Source of the DNA: Chloroflexota bacterium
GTDB taxonomy: Bacteria; Chloroflexota; Anaerolineae; 4572-78; J111
Assembly: GCA_016860845.1 (NCBI GenBank)
Contig: BOKF01000019.1
Span: 1 to 64,000, forward strand
Reading direction: 5' to 3'
Length of the DNA stretch: 64,000 nt
Below are positions 19,001-25,584 of the stretch, in pieces; positions within the stretch are counted from its first letter, which is position 1, and each line of letters starts with the position of its first letter. Made by a program: the position numbers and the translations under genes. The notes beneath the pieces were generated by a model, which worked only from the letters and a program-made list of their open reading frames with translations, had not been told where the DNA came from and did not search any database.

Positions 19001-19400
19001 CCAGGCGCATAATTTTGGTTTGACCGATGATGAGCAGGTGCGCCATGCCGTAACGCAGAGCAGCCGCTTACTTCAACACTTTCAACAACATCCACTATAT
19101 GAAACTATGAACCAGGCTGCCCAACGTCTTCACGAAGTACCTTACACGCTGACAATTGATGGTATTATTCAATCAGGTATCATTGATGCTTTATATTTGC
19201 AAGATGGGGTGTGGACCGTAGTTGAATTTAAGACAGATCTGGTCCATGATGAAGCCGAACGAGTTTCTATTCTTTCTAACACCGATTATTTGGCTCAGAT
19301 TCAACGTTATCAACAAGTGGTTAAGCAAATGGTGGGTCAGGAACCACGGACGCTTCTTTGTTGGTTGAATCATGCTGGCGATATATACATTTCTAAGTGA
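16092..19400 (+). CDS. addA: AddA-like UvrD-family helicase-nuclease
   Basis: 1102 residues, starting 4 bp after addB stops. Walker A GAGTGKTRTL (~30), motif Ia ITFTKKAAREMRNR (~58-71), Walker B/motif II LLVDEFQDTN (~371-380), motif III GDAKQSIYRF (~397-406), motif V TIHAAKGLEFP and motif VI LLYVAITRAQE are all intact. At the C-terminus a RecB-type nuclease is seen: GIIDALYLQDG and VVEFKTD (~1030-1050). Length and order agree with AddA. It forms the motor and nuclease partner of AddB. The TTG-free ATG at 16092 has no strong ribosome binding site, consistent with translational coupling to addB. Confidence 0.85.
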   Translation: MLPAIVTQLSPSREQEPAINERGRDVVVTAGAGTGKTRTLVARYLALLHEELPLRSIVAITFTKKAAREMRNRLRDTIRLYLESSDLTDEHEQLRWGMHYSDLDAARVSTIHSLCTEILRAHPAEAGVDPRFEVLDEGQTNVLREQVVDEGLAWAANTPEIVSLFGLLSETNLRKTLSILLARRLEAEAIWAKLPADVYAHWQQKLADGQARARRELLVNESWLECVEIIQTNKADNSSDKLEFQRQIAVAAIDQITGSLTDLATINLKGGKAEFWPDGKTQMEKVRAALKTLRAIYEDKVLLSLTLTELDQALAQAMPHLRQLFTFACNRYHSLKHERQQLDFDDLEAKALALLRDHESVRRRWQAAVQALLVDEFQDTNARQRDLLDYLNGDQGKLFIVGDAKQSIYRFRNADVVVFREKRSQIEAQGGKHVPLDTSYRAHKALIDGMNNLLAPVLGTAQDPARPWIEPFSALKHDRLHAGQGFTPPHIELHLTIGSKENGALQKSAAMVVSRLVSLVEEQEIYVGVGPKAQPLDYGDIAILCRASRSFAPYEDALERAGIPFLTVAGRGFYQRPEIRDLLNALQALADPTNDLALAGLLRSPALALSDAALYQLRQVDGSVSLWQTLKQDQAELSFDDRQRANRAIDLIETLYQRVGRISVADLLKQFLDLTDYRTALIQAGQKRSARNVAKLLMDANTLNVVSVGEFLTYVNNLRDSGSREGEARSTAEGAIQLMTIHAAKGLEFPIVVIGDISHRGSTYRDALLDAELGVLLPQKDETKTLSGSYHLGKLSMEDQEQAESKRLLYVAITRAQEKVLLSGHIALNKDGKSAKPGGWLGELAKPELLRLTEISIQYDENGSNTFEIPLQVGQTPVGCYIYEADCGQKYSNRRIETKSEQSIPIPPHLLGPIDVAKARSNLEGPRRVWRVVPTTPHPHAPAWIIGNLVHKALAIWRFGGNGFDVWLAAQAHNFGLTDDEQVRHAVTQSSRLLQHFQQHPLYETMNQAAQRLHEVPYTLTIDGIIQSGIIDALYLQDGVWTVVEFKTDLVHDEAERVSILSNTDYLAQIQRYQQVVKQMVGQEPRTLLCWLNHAGDIYISK

Positions 19401-20334
19401 TATATTTCCCTTCGCTGCGTTGTTTAACTTTCATGTGGCTCAAGTTTCCTCAGTACTGAAGTCGTGAAATGGGATTTTACAAAATATTATTGTCCTAATG
19501 TAACTCTGAAAATTTCAAGTGTCATACTGGTACACCCTCAAAACTGGTGAACCACGAGCGATTTATTACTGCCCGGGCTGCAACACCTCCCTACCGATCG
19601 TAACGAACTCCAATCTAGCTCCATGTCATAAAATGCTCCCTTTGGGTCGCCGCCAGCCTCTATCCATTTTCCTGCTGTTCACTCGAAGGCGACTGGTAGT
19701 CTGTCGCAAAAATCGCCGGATCCGTTCGCAAAATTTGGTATTGACATAAAGTTCATTCCATATTACAATAATTAGAGTAACTTATTTCTTTACAACCCCT
19801 ATCTATTCCTCTTCACTAAAATTTAAGTTTATTGCATAATCCACTTCGGTTCAGCATCACCCTTGCTAGTACCGCCCATAGACTGGCAGAGCCTTTTCGG
19901 CCAGGTCGTTTTTGAAATCACCCGCTCCTGCCATAACGAGAAGCGCTGTCCGCGAGGACATGTGAAATTCGGTGCCTTACCTGCAGCATCTCCCTTCAAA
20001 CGGCGCCGGCAGAGTTGCGCCCAGTGATTGAAACCAGATAAACATAGCTATGCAGCCTAGCCCTCCATTCAGTCGAAAACGTCCTGCCCAAGTACAATAA
20101 TCCTCAGATCCCCATGGTATATCAGGTCGCGGTGGCTTGCACCCCGCGCCGGATCTGCCTCAATCCTCAAACCGGCCACGTAGTCTTCGGCAACATGCAA
20201 TGACCTTTCCCCGACGAATCGCCTGTATAACGTCCCCGTTGTTAGAGGTGATAGCAGAGACCGCTCCTCCTTCAACTCCAGAAGAAGCCAATCAAATTTT
20301 ACAAAACCAACACTTAGTAGAAAGGATCTTTACC
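19401..20334. other. long intergenic region with one promoter
   Basis: No supported gene. The open frames here are short, lack ribosome binding sites and show no protein pattern. The only clear element is the promoter at 19741-19769, which would give the next gene an untranslated leader of more than 500 bases. Confidence 0.4.
19741..19769 (+). promoter_or_regulatory. consensus promoter
   Basis: TTGACA 19741-19746, 17-bp spacer, TACAAT 19764-19769, followed by AT-rich sequence. Reads toward the membrane-anchored protein gene at 20335, leaving a very long leader. Confidence 0.6.
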
Positions 20335-21273
20335 ATGTCATTCGCTAATTTAAAAAATAAGCCTCTATTCTTACTGCTGTCCATTCTGATACCACTGTTC
20401 TTGAGTCCGTTGCTGCTCTTCGGAATAATCCGCCGCTTCATCTTCAGAAAGAAGACACCAGCGGCAACTCTGTTCCTCATGTTGCCAGCCGCTGCCAATA
20501 ACGAACACACGCCGGAACGCACCCCTGCTCCGAACTACCGCCAGGTTGCCCACCAACTAACCTTCTTGGATTTAGCGACCTCAGCGAGTGCCGGAACCCG
20601 CGCTTTCCCTCAACACCTCAGGTGCTACAACCTTCAAAAGAACGAAGCCAGAGAGGTAGCTGCCCTCATTATGGCCGAGGTAGTTACGAGCGGTATGTCC
20701 GGGATGTGGCTAGAACAAACGGCGAATGAAGAGCAACTCCTCCGCGAAATTCTGCTCCCATACAATATCTACCTGGCCCAATCCGGCGTGTGGCTGAACG
20801 AATTAGAGTTTATGACCAACTGGGCCTACGAAATGACTCTGGAAAAAATCCAGGCGGCCGTTGCCGAGTTTACTGCCATAACGGGTCTGCCGGTTCACCG
20901 CCTCATCCCCCGAATAAGTTCTTGTGTTTTGCACGAAGGCCAAAAGGGCCGACCAGACGTGATCGAATTTCTGCTTGAAGTCGATGTCTCAAGTTGTACT
21001 CCCTTGCCACAGCTCAAAACAGAAACCTATTCGTTCCTGCAGCAGGGAATATGGACTGTGCCGGTAGGAACACAAGTAACGGATATCCACCGGCTGGCTT
21101 GTAAAACACTCATGGACACTGTTATCGAAGTTCTTGATCAATACACGGGCGAGACTGGTTGTACGATCCGGCTCATTGATTTGAGCGATTTCCCGCAAAT
21201 CAAACTGGGAGATTGGGTGGAAAAGCTGGTCGTTCCCGAGCCAGTGACGACGCCAGCATCGGTCGCTTGCTAA
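20335..21273 (+). CDS. membrane-anchored protein of unknown family, paralogue A
   Basis: 312 residues from ATG 20335, with AGAAAGGATC upstream; the open frame extends further upstream but without a good start. Residues ~8-35 are one strongly hydrophobic segment (PLFLLLSILIPLFLSPLLLF) followed by RRFIFRKK, so the rest is likely cytoplasmic. The ~200-residue soluble domain contains CYNLQKNEAREVAALIMAEV and LLPYNIYLAQSGVWL, which align with the following gene product. Function unknown. The same AGAAAGGA(T/C) ribosome binding context precedes both genes. Confidence 0.7.
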   Translation: MSFANLKNKPLFLLLSILIPLFLSPLLLFGIIRRFIFRKKTPAATLFLMLPAAANNEHTPERTPAPNYRQVAHQLTFLDLATSASAGTRAFPQHLRCYNLQKNEAREVAALIMAEVVTSGMSGMWLEQTANEEQLLREILLPYNIYLAQSGVWLNELEFMTNWAYEMTLEKIQAAVAEFTAITGLPVHRLIPRISSCVLHEGQKGRPDVIEFLLEVDVSSCTPLPQLKTETYSFLQQGIWTVPVGTQVTDIHRLACKTLMDTVIEVLDQYTGETGCTIRLIDLSDFPQIKLGDWVEKLVVPEPVTTPASVAC

Positions 21274-21506
21274 CATCCCTCTAGCTGTCCATATCGGCTT
21301 GAAAAGTACTGGAAGAGCAATAGCAGTGTAGTATCAACTATCTCAATACGCTTCCTTCATCGTGAACCCGGCCCGGTTTGTGGTTCTCTTAATGGCGCTG
21401 ATGATTGCTGCATCTAAAATCAAATGATCAATTTCGCAGCCGGACAGGTTGGAGTACTAAACCTGTCCGGTACTTACCCGACTTCTTGATAGAAAGGACG
21501 CCGAAC

Positions 21507-22706
21507 ATGTTTAATTCCGATTCCTATAACTTCCCTCCCTCTGATAATAGACAACCTATCTTTTTGTGGAAGTTGCCCGTGTTCTCGTATTTTCTGCCTA
21601 TTCTGGTCGTCTTAGGCTTGTTTACCCCCATCGGCTGGCTCATGCTTCTTGTCTTGCGGACCCAGTTAAAAAAGAAAACGGTCCGACCTCCGGCTGAAGA
21701 GGCCGATAAGATCCATGAAGCCTCTCCGATGGAAACTGTCTCACCAGCTGATTGGCCAGAGCATTTTCGTGTGGTGCACGACCTGACGGCTCTGAAGTTT
21801 GACCCCACCCTACAAAAAAGACATCAGCGTCAGGGTTGGACGCGATTCTATAATCTGCAACAAAACGATCCTATGGCAGTAGCTGCGGTTATCCTGGCTG
21901 AGGTACTAGTCAATGACACAGGCGAATCTCGTGACTGGCAAGGCGTCAATGGAGAAGAACCTGAGTTGGCGATCTTGCTCAACCCTTATCGCGTCATTCT
22001 CTACCAACCGGGCCGCTGGATACACGAGGATAAGCTGATTGAGAGACAGGCTTGCGATAAGTTAGAAGAGCGTGCCACAACGGCTATAACAGCGTTTACC
22101 CAGACCACAGGAATTCCGGTCAGGTGTTTGGTACCCTATTTGACCTCCCGCACATCAGGTGAGGAAAAAGTGACTTTTGAGCTGGGCCTGAATCTCCTTA
22201 CGGGCGACAGGCTAGGTGTCGAACCTGACGAGGCTCAAGCTGGAAATGTGCGGCTGGAGTTGGGCTGGTGGACATTTGCGCTGGCAATGTCGCCCGGCCA
22301 AGCTCAAGGACGGACTATGGAAACGGACCTGGATGCCTGTCGGGAGTTACAGAAGGAGATTATCACGGCCCTCACTGAGTACATTGAGACCGCCGGTGAG
22401 ATGGTCGAGACTTTTGAAACTTATCCCATTCCAGTTGATAACGGCTCCAATGACGCGGGGGGCACCTATACATATGAGGGGATGGAAGTGTGGGTTGGCG
22501 GCTCCCTGGACGAAGCACCGATTATGCCTCTCGAAGCAAAAGCGGCAGCGGGGCTACCCCTGACCCAAATGCCAGTCGCACCAAACGCAACCGTACTCCC
22601 TATTTTGTCTTCGGTGTCCGAACAACTCCCGCCGGTGATTGCGCTTCCAGAACTCCCAATCCTAGTGCCAAAAGCGCCATTTCAATCAAAGGACGATACA
22701 GAATAA
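21507..22706 (+). CDS. membrane-anchored protein of unknown family, paralogue B
   Basis: 399 residues from ATG 21507 (AGAAAGGACG upstream). A hydrophobic segment at ~20-45 (YFLPILVVLGLFTPIGWLML) ends in RTQLKKK, the same architecture as paralogue A. The soluble domain shares FYNLQQNDPMAVAAVILAEV and LLNPYRVILYQPGRWI with it, so the two arose by duplication; B has an extra acidic and proline-rich C-terminal tail of ~70 residues. Not a recognised family. It lies just before the promoter of the tRNA array. Confidence 0.7.
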   Translation: MFNSDSYNFPPSDNRQPIFLWKLPVFSYFLPILVVLGLFTPIGWLMLLVLRTQLKKKTVRPPAEEADKIHEASPMETVSPADWPEHFRVVHDLTALKFDPTLQKRHQRQGWTRFYNLQQNDPMAVAAVILAEVLVNDTGESRDWQGVNGEEPELAILLNPYRVILYQPGRWIHEDKLIERQACDKLEERATTAITAFTQTTGIPVRCLVPYLTSRTSGEEKVTFELGLNLLTGDRLGVEPDEAQAGNVRLELGWWTFALAMSPGQAQGRTMETDLDACRELQKEIITALTEYIETAGEMVETFETYPIPVDNGSNDAGGTYTYEGMEVWVGGSLDEAPIMPLEAKAAAGLPLTQMPVAPNATVLPILSSVSEQLPPVIALPELPILVPKAPFQSKDDTE

Positions 22707-22764
22707 TTAAGCGGCAAGAATCTTAAAAATCGCCTAGCACACATGTTCGCTTCATTTTTCCTAC

Positions 22765-22792
22765 TTGACAAATCGGCGACTCATGATATTAT
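22765..22792 (+). promoter_or_regulatory. promoter upstream of the tRNA array
   Basis: TTGACA 22765-22770 and TATTAT 22787-22792 with a 16-bp spacer (overlapping ATTATA gives 17). A second TTGACA at 22801 lacks a good -10 box. This is the last visible promoter before the leader RNA and the array. Confidence 0.55.
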
Positions 22793-22804
22793 ATAACTTG
22801 TTGA

Positions 22805-23018
22805 CATATATCTGGCGACTATTTTTTGCTTAGGTTGAAATGCTTTCTTCAATGATCGCGCACATTGTATCATATCACCAATTTGATAAGAATAGTTTAC
22901 CCACAGGATCCGGTAAACCGGAAAGCCTGCGGTCGGCTATTGCTGCTTGCGTGCCCATGGAAGGAGGCATGGTGACGTCACCCTAACCATCGGTAGCATT
23001 TCATTCTCTCGTCTCTGG
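22805..23018 (+). ncRNA. structured leader or small RNA before the tRNA array
   Basis: About 210 bases between the promoter and the terminator with several self-complementary stretches: GTTTACC with GGTAAAC (22896-22918), CCATG with CATGG (~22957-22974), and the palindrome GGTGACGTCACC (~22972-22983). No open frame with a ribosome binding site. It matches no riboswitch that I can name with confidence. It could be a free small RNA or an attenuating leader of the tRNA transcript. Confidence 0.4.
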
Positions 23019-23055
23019 AGGCGCAAGCACCACATCGGTCTTGCGCCTTTTTGTT
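23019..23055 (+). terminator. intrinsic terminator upstream of tRNA-Tyr
   Basis: AGGCGCAAG (23019-23027) pairs with CTTGCGCCT (23040-23048), 9 bp without mismatch, followed by TTTTTG. It lies between the promoter and the first tRNA, so the array must use readthrough or another start. Confidence 0.8.
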
Positions 23056-23111
23056 TTAAAGCATTTTTTGAACTGAGTGTTCTTCTAGTTTAACAATCGA
23101 AGTCTTTCCAG

Positions 23112-23193
23112 GGGTCGGTATCCCGAGCGGCAAAGGGGATTGACTGTAAATCAATTGGCTATGCCTGCGTGAGTTCGAGTCTCACCCGGCCCT
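23112..23193 (+). tRNA. tRNA-Tyr(GTA)
   Basis: Acceptor GGGTCGG/CCGGCCC, anticodon loop CTGTAAA, long variable arm and T-arm GTGAG-TTCGAGT-CTCAC. First gene of the array; no encoded CCA. Confidence 0.9.
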
Positions 23194-23217
23194 CAGTTTT
23201 CGATAACATTGCTATAA

Positions 23218-23289
23218 CGCGGGGTGGAGCAGTGGCAGCTCGCCAGGCCCATAACCTGGAGGCCGTGGGTTCGAATCCCACCCCCGCTA
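23218..23289 (+). tRNA. initiator tRNA-fMet(CAT)
   Basis: Acceptor CGCGGGG with 3' CCCCGCT leaves a C1-T72 mismatch, the initiator signature. Anticodon stem CCAGG/CCTGG with loop CCCATAA: anticodon CAT, but position 33 is C instead of T, and only two of the three usual G-C pairs next to the loop are present. Confidence 0.85.
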
Positions 23290-23344
23290 TCGTAAATCGA
23301 GATCGCCTTCGTTCACGTCCTTGAGATAAATTCTGTGATCTTGT

Positions 23345-23421
23345 GCTCCATTGGGGGAGTCTGGCCGTCCCCGCCGCCCTGTCAAGGCGGAGATGCACGA
23401 GTTCGAATCTCGTATGGAGCG
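23345..23421 (+). tRNA. tRNA-Asp(GTC)
   Basis: Acceptor GCTCCAT/ATGGAGC, anticodon loop CTGTCAA in stem CCGCC/GGCGG, T-arm CGAG-TTCGAAT-CTCG. Discriminator G, as expected for Asp. Confidence 0.9.
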
Positions 23422-23431
23422 CCTAACATCT

Positions 23432-23517
23432 GGAGAGGCTAGCCGATAGGTGACGGCAGCCCCCTGCTAAGGGGTCGAGGTGAATAGCCCTTGAGGGTCC
23501 GACTCCCTCCCTCTCCG
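23432..23517 (+). tRNA. tRNA-Ser(GCT)
   Basis: Acceptor GGAGAGG/CCTCTCC, anticodon loop CTGCTAA in CCCC/GGGG, long variable arm, T-arm GAGGG-TCCGACT-CCCTC (T54 replaced by the TCC start). Discriminator G. Confidence 0.88.
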
Positions 23518-23530
23518 TTGAATTAAACAA

Positions 23531-23582
23531 ACTGGGTGGGAGTTGGAATCGGACGTGAAGGTTCGAGCCTCTCTCCCTGGGC
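23531..23582 (+). pseudogene. tRNA remnant
   Basis: About 50 bases with a T-arm-like GAAGGTTCGAGCCTCTC and partly complementary ends (GGGTGGGAG and TCTCCCTGGG) but no anticodon arm. Looks like an internally deleted tRNA gene. Confidence 0.45.
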
Positions 23583-23586
23583 TTTT

Positions 23587-23672
23587 GCCGCCGTAGCTCA
23601 GAGGTCAGAACACCCGGCTTTTAACCGGGGGGCCAGTTCAGGTTTACTTAGGTTCGAATCCTAGCGGCGGTA
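23587..23672 (+). tRNA. tRNA-Lys(TTT) with enlarged variable region
   Basis: Acceptor GCCGCCG/CGGCGGT, anticodon loop CTTTTAA in CCCGG/CCGGG, T-arm TTAGG-TTCGAAT-CCTAG. Between anticodon and T stems there are 18 bases (23630-23647) where lysine tRNAs normally have five; the extra piece follows a GTTCA, as the T-loop insertions elsewhere in the array do. Confidence 0.82.
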
Positions 23673-23684
23673 TTCGAAAATCTA

Positions 23685-23756
23685 TCCCCTGTAATTCAGT
23701 GGATAGAGCGTTCGGTTGCGGACTGAAAGTTGTGGGTTTAAGTCCCGCCAGGAGCA
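23685..23756 (+). tRNA. tRNA-Arg(GCG)
   Basis: Anticodon loop TTGCGGA in TTCGG/CTGAA, T-arm GTGGG-TTTAAGT-CCCGC. Acceptor TCCCCTG/CAGGAGC has two mismatches (positions 1 and 3), so the gene may be weakened. Confidence 0.78.
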
Positions 23757-23817
23757 AGGACTACCAATTAACTGCCTTCATTCTGGAAAGACGGCGTTTT
23801 TCGGCAAAGCTCGATAT

Positions 23818-23890
23818 GGCTGCATAGCTTAGTTGGCAGAGCGGTTCTCTCATAAGGAACAAGTCGGTAGTTCAAGTCTACCCGCAGCCA
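23818..23890 (+). tRNA. tRNA with CAT anticodon (Met elongator or Ile2)
   Basis: Acceptor GGCTGCA/CGCAGCC with the last pair open, anticodon loop CTCATAA in GTTCT/GGAAC, T-arm GGTAG-TTCAAGT-CTACC. Sequence alone does not separate elongator Met from lysidine-modified Ile(CAU). Confidence 0.85.
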
Positions 23891-23976
23891 CAGACTACGA
23901 TGTGGTCACGTCGCCAATTTTGCTAGAAATTACATTAGATTCTTGGAGGGTTTACTGAACTGTTAAAACATTGCCT

Positions 23977-24051
23977 GGAGGCGTAGCTCAGCCAGGTTAG
24001 AGCTCTGGCCTCATAAGCCAGTTGCCGTTGGTTCAAATCCAACCGCCTCCA
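23977..24051 (+). tRNA. tRNA-Met(CAT), elongator type (Ile2 possible)
   Basis: Acceptor GGAGGCG/CGCCTCC fully paired, anticodon loop CTCATAA in CTGGC/GCCAG, T-arm GTTGG-TTCAAAT-CCAAC. Third CAT tRNA of the array; with the one at 23818, one is probably Met and the other Ile2. Confidence 0.87.
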
Positions 24052-24097
24052 CACCAGCTTGCTAGGACCAGGGATCGCTCATGCAAAATCTATTCTG

Positions 24098-24170
24098 GCT
24101 GATGTGGCGCAGTTGGTAGCGCGCTTGATCGAAAATCAAGAGGTCACCAGTTCGACTCTGGTCGTCAGCA
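24098..24170 (+). tRNA. tRNA-Phe(GAA) with C33
   Basis: Acceptor GCTGATG/CGTCAGC, anticodon stem CTTGA/TCAAG enclosing TCGAAAA: anticodon GAA with C at position 33. T-arm ACCAG-TTCGACT-CTGGT. Body is Pro/Phe-like (GGCGC D-stem). Confidence 0.83.
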
Positions 24171-24174
24171 CTAT

Positions 24175-24246
24175 GGCTCTGTAGCTCAGTGGAAGAGTAT
24201 CCCTCTGATAAGGGGAAGGTCGCTGGTTCAACTCCGGCCAGAGCTA
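24175..24246 (+). tRNA. tRNA-Ile(GAT)
   Basis: Acceptor GGCTCTG/CAGAGCT (G-T end pair), loop CTGATAA in TCCCT/GGGGA, T-arm GCTGG-TTCAACT-CCGGC. Only 4 bp after tRNA-Phe. Confidence 0.88.
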
Positions 24247-24339
24247 CACATCTTCATCGGCATCGCCGTCCCAGGGTGAACACTTGGGAGATTTTGTTCA
24301 CCACGAGGGCGTCATTTTCCTGGCGCGAGGCTGGCCAGG

Positions 24340-24471
24340 TAATGCGATGAGGCAGAACGAACAGTTGGTAATATTAAGAGCGCCGATCGTCAAAATCAGT
24401 GGTTGCAGGTTCACCCGTGCCGGGTATACCACCAGGGTATCACCTTTGGGACAGGCAAATCTTGCTACTCC
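24340..24471 (+). pseudogene. degenerate tRNA-like gene with T-loop insertion
   Basis: A T-arm GCAGG-TTCA...AAT-CTTGC pairs well if the 44-base insertion at 24414-24457 is removed. The anticodon arm reads CCGAT/ATCAG with loop CGTCAAA (TCA if position 33 is G), but no 5' acceptor strand complementary to TACTCCT is found. Probably a decayed tRNA that shares the insertion seen in two better genes. Confidence 0.5.
24414..24457 (+). repeat. T-loop insertion element, copy A
   Basis: 44 bases between TTCA and AAT of a T-loop. Made of consecutive hairpins: ACCCG-TGC-CGGGT, ATACC-ACCAG-GGTAT and a weaker ACCTTTGGG, then ACAGGCA. Closely matches copy B; the second hairpin keeps its stem while its loop differs. 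Confidence 0.8.
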
Positions 24472-24478
24472 TGCTAGA

Positions 24479-24551
24479 GCCGCCCTAGCTCGACAGGTAC
24501 AGCAGTGGCCTCTTAAGCCATTGGGTGTGGGTTCGACCCCCACGGGCGTGC
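24479..24551 (+). tRNA. tRNA-Lys(CTT)
   Basis: Anticodon loop CTCTTAA in GTGGC/GCCAT, T-arm GTGGG-TTCGACC-CCCAC. Acceptor GCCGCCC/GGGCGTG pairs at five positions only; the two outer pairs are mismatched. Confidence 0.75.
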
Positions 24552-24565
24552 ATAGGGGTGTTTGT

Positions 24566-24638
24566 GTGGCCGTAGCTTAACGGGCAGAGCATCTGGTTGT
24601 GGCCCAGAAGGTTAAGGGTTCAAATCCCTTCGGTCACC
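24566..24638 (+). tRNA. tRNA-His(GTG)
   Basis: Acceptor GTGGCCG/CGGTCAC, loop TTGTGGC in TCTGG/CCAGA, T-arm AAGGG-TTCAAAT-CCCTT, discriminator C as required for His. Confidence 0.88.
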
Positions 24639-24650
24639 TATTTCTTATAT

Positions 24651-24721
24651 TCCGGGTTCGTTTAACGGCAGGACACGTGGTTCTGGCCCACGGTATCGAG
24701 GTTCGAATCCTTGACCCGGAG
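24651..24721 (+). tRNA. tRNA-Gln(CTG)
   Basis: Acceptor TCCGGGT/ACCCGGA, loop TTCTGGC in CGTGG/CCACG, T-arm CGAGG-TTCGAAT-CCTTG, discriminator G. Confidence 0.9.
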
Positions 24722-24727
24722 TCTGAG

Positions 24728-24799
24728 TGGGATGTAGTTCAATGGGTAGAACGCTCGGCTGTTAACTGAGTAATGCGAGTTCGAATCTCACCGTCCCAG
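24728..24799 (+). tRNA. tRNA-Asn(GTT)
   Basis: Acceptor TGGGATG/CGTCCCA, loop CTGTTAA in CTCGG/CTGAG, T-arm GCGAG-TTCGAAT-CTCAC, discriminator G. Confidence 0.9.
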
Positions 24800-24872
24800 T
24801 CCGAACTTGATACCTGCCGGTGTTTGATTAAGCCGGCAGCATCCATCCAGCCAAGTTAAGGGTGAAAAACAA

Positions 24873-24948
<76 letters not shown>

Positions 24949-24970
24949 AATAAAAATAAGGAGGACTACC

Positions 24971-25180
24971 ATGACGCAAACTACCCTAACCAAAGATCTG
25001 CTCCGGCTGCCCCTCGACGAGCGTCTCGACTTGGTGGTGGCCCTGGCTCAAAGCGTGGCCGATGAAGCCCGGCAGAAGCTTCCACCCGGTCCGGTAGCCC
25101 ATATTGCCAATCTCCGCTATGCTGCCAGGGAACTGCGTAGGGTCGCGAAGATAGACTATGGCTATCAAGAGAAAGAATGA
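24971..25180 (+). CDS. addiction-module antitoxin-like protein inside the tRNA array
   Basis: 69 residues, ATG 24971 with AAGGAGG seven bases upstream. The N-terminal LLRLPLDERLDLVVALAQSV matches the pattern of the short addiction-module component family (LxLPxxERxxLxxxLxxS) found as antitoxins of ParE/RelE-type toxins. Charged C-terminal tail. No toxin gene adjoins it: tRNA-Ala lies 22 bp upstream and tRNA-Val 28 bp downstream. It is the only convincing protein gene within the array. Confidence 0.7.
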   Translation: MTQTTLTKDLLRLPLDERLDLVVALAQSVADEARQKLPPGPVAHIANLRYAARELRRVAKIDYGYQEKE

Positions 25181-25208
25181 GACGGCGAAACAATCGCCGC
25201 CTTCACCC

Positions 25209-25281
25209 AGGGATGTAGCTCAGGGGGGAGAGCGCCTCGTTTACACCGAGGAGGCCGGCAGTTCGAAACTGTCCATCCCTA
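25209..25281 (+). tRNA. tRNA-Val(TAC)
   Basis: Acceptor AGGGATG/CATCCCT, loop TTTACAC in CCTCG/CGAGG, T-arm GGCAG-TTCGAAA-CTGTC. Confidence 0.9.
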
Positions 25282-25287
25282 TACCTT

Positions 25288-25358
25288 GCGGTTGTCGTCC
25301 AAAGGTAGGACTCCAGCCTTCCAAGCTGGTTATATCAGTTCGAATCTGATCAACCGCT
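25288..25358 (+). tRNA. tRNA-Gly(TCC)
   Basis: Acceptor GCGGTTG/CAACCGC, loop CTTCCAA in CCAGC/GCTGG, T-arm ATCAG-TTCGAAT-CTGAT. Confidence 0.92.
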
Positions 25359-25375
25359 TCTGAATGTAGCAAAAG

Positions 25376-25447
25376 GGGCGGATAACTCAGGGGTAGAGTG
25401 CCACGCCGACATCGTGGAAGCCGATGGTTCAATTCCGTCTCCGCCCA
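25376..25447 (+). tRNA. tRNA-Val(GAC) with C33
   Basis: Acceptor GGGCGGA/TCCGCCC, stem CCACG/CGTGG enclosing CCGACAT: anticodon GAC, C at position 33. T-arm GATGG-TTCAATT-CCGTC. Confidence 0.87.
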
Positions 25448-25457
25448 TGTTCGTCAG

Positions 25458-25575
25458 GTCCTCGTAGCTCAGTGGACAGAGCGCCCGGATCCGGGCCGGG
25501 AGCTCGGCGGTTCACCCGTGCCGGGTATACCGCAAGGGTATCCCCTTTGGGGACAGGCAAATCCATCCGAGGATT
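25458..25575 (+). tRNA. tRNA-Arg(CCG) interrupted in the T-loop
   Basis: Acceptor GTCCTCG/CGAGGAT, D-stem AGCTC/GAGC, anticodon loop ATCCGGG in CCCGG/CCGGG. The T-arm GGCGG-TTCA/AAT-CCATC is split by a 45-base insertion; removing it restores a 73-base tRNA. Otherwise sound apart from one T-stem mismatch, so this is not obviously a dead gene. Confidence 0.8.
25515..25559 (+). repeat. T-loop insertion element, copy B
   Basis: 45 bases inserted between TTCA and AAT. Three successive perfect hairpins: ACCCG-TGC-CGGGT (first A from the host loop), ATACC-GCAAG-GGTAT and CCCC-TTT-GGGG, then ACAGGCA. Same junction as copies A and C. Confidence 0.85.
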
Positions 25576-25584
25576 TTCATTGAT

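Noticed and set aside
22861..23018. Cyclic-di-GMP-I riboswitch in the leader
   Set aside because: GGTAAACC and AAAGCC-like pieces recall the motif, but the P1b stem and the GGGACGCAAAGCC core are missing, so I kept only a generic structured leader.
24340..24471. Opal suppressor or selenocysteine tRNA (TCA)
   Set aside because: The loop would read TCA, but position 33 is G, no acceptor stem is found and the length pattern of tRNA-Sec is absent.
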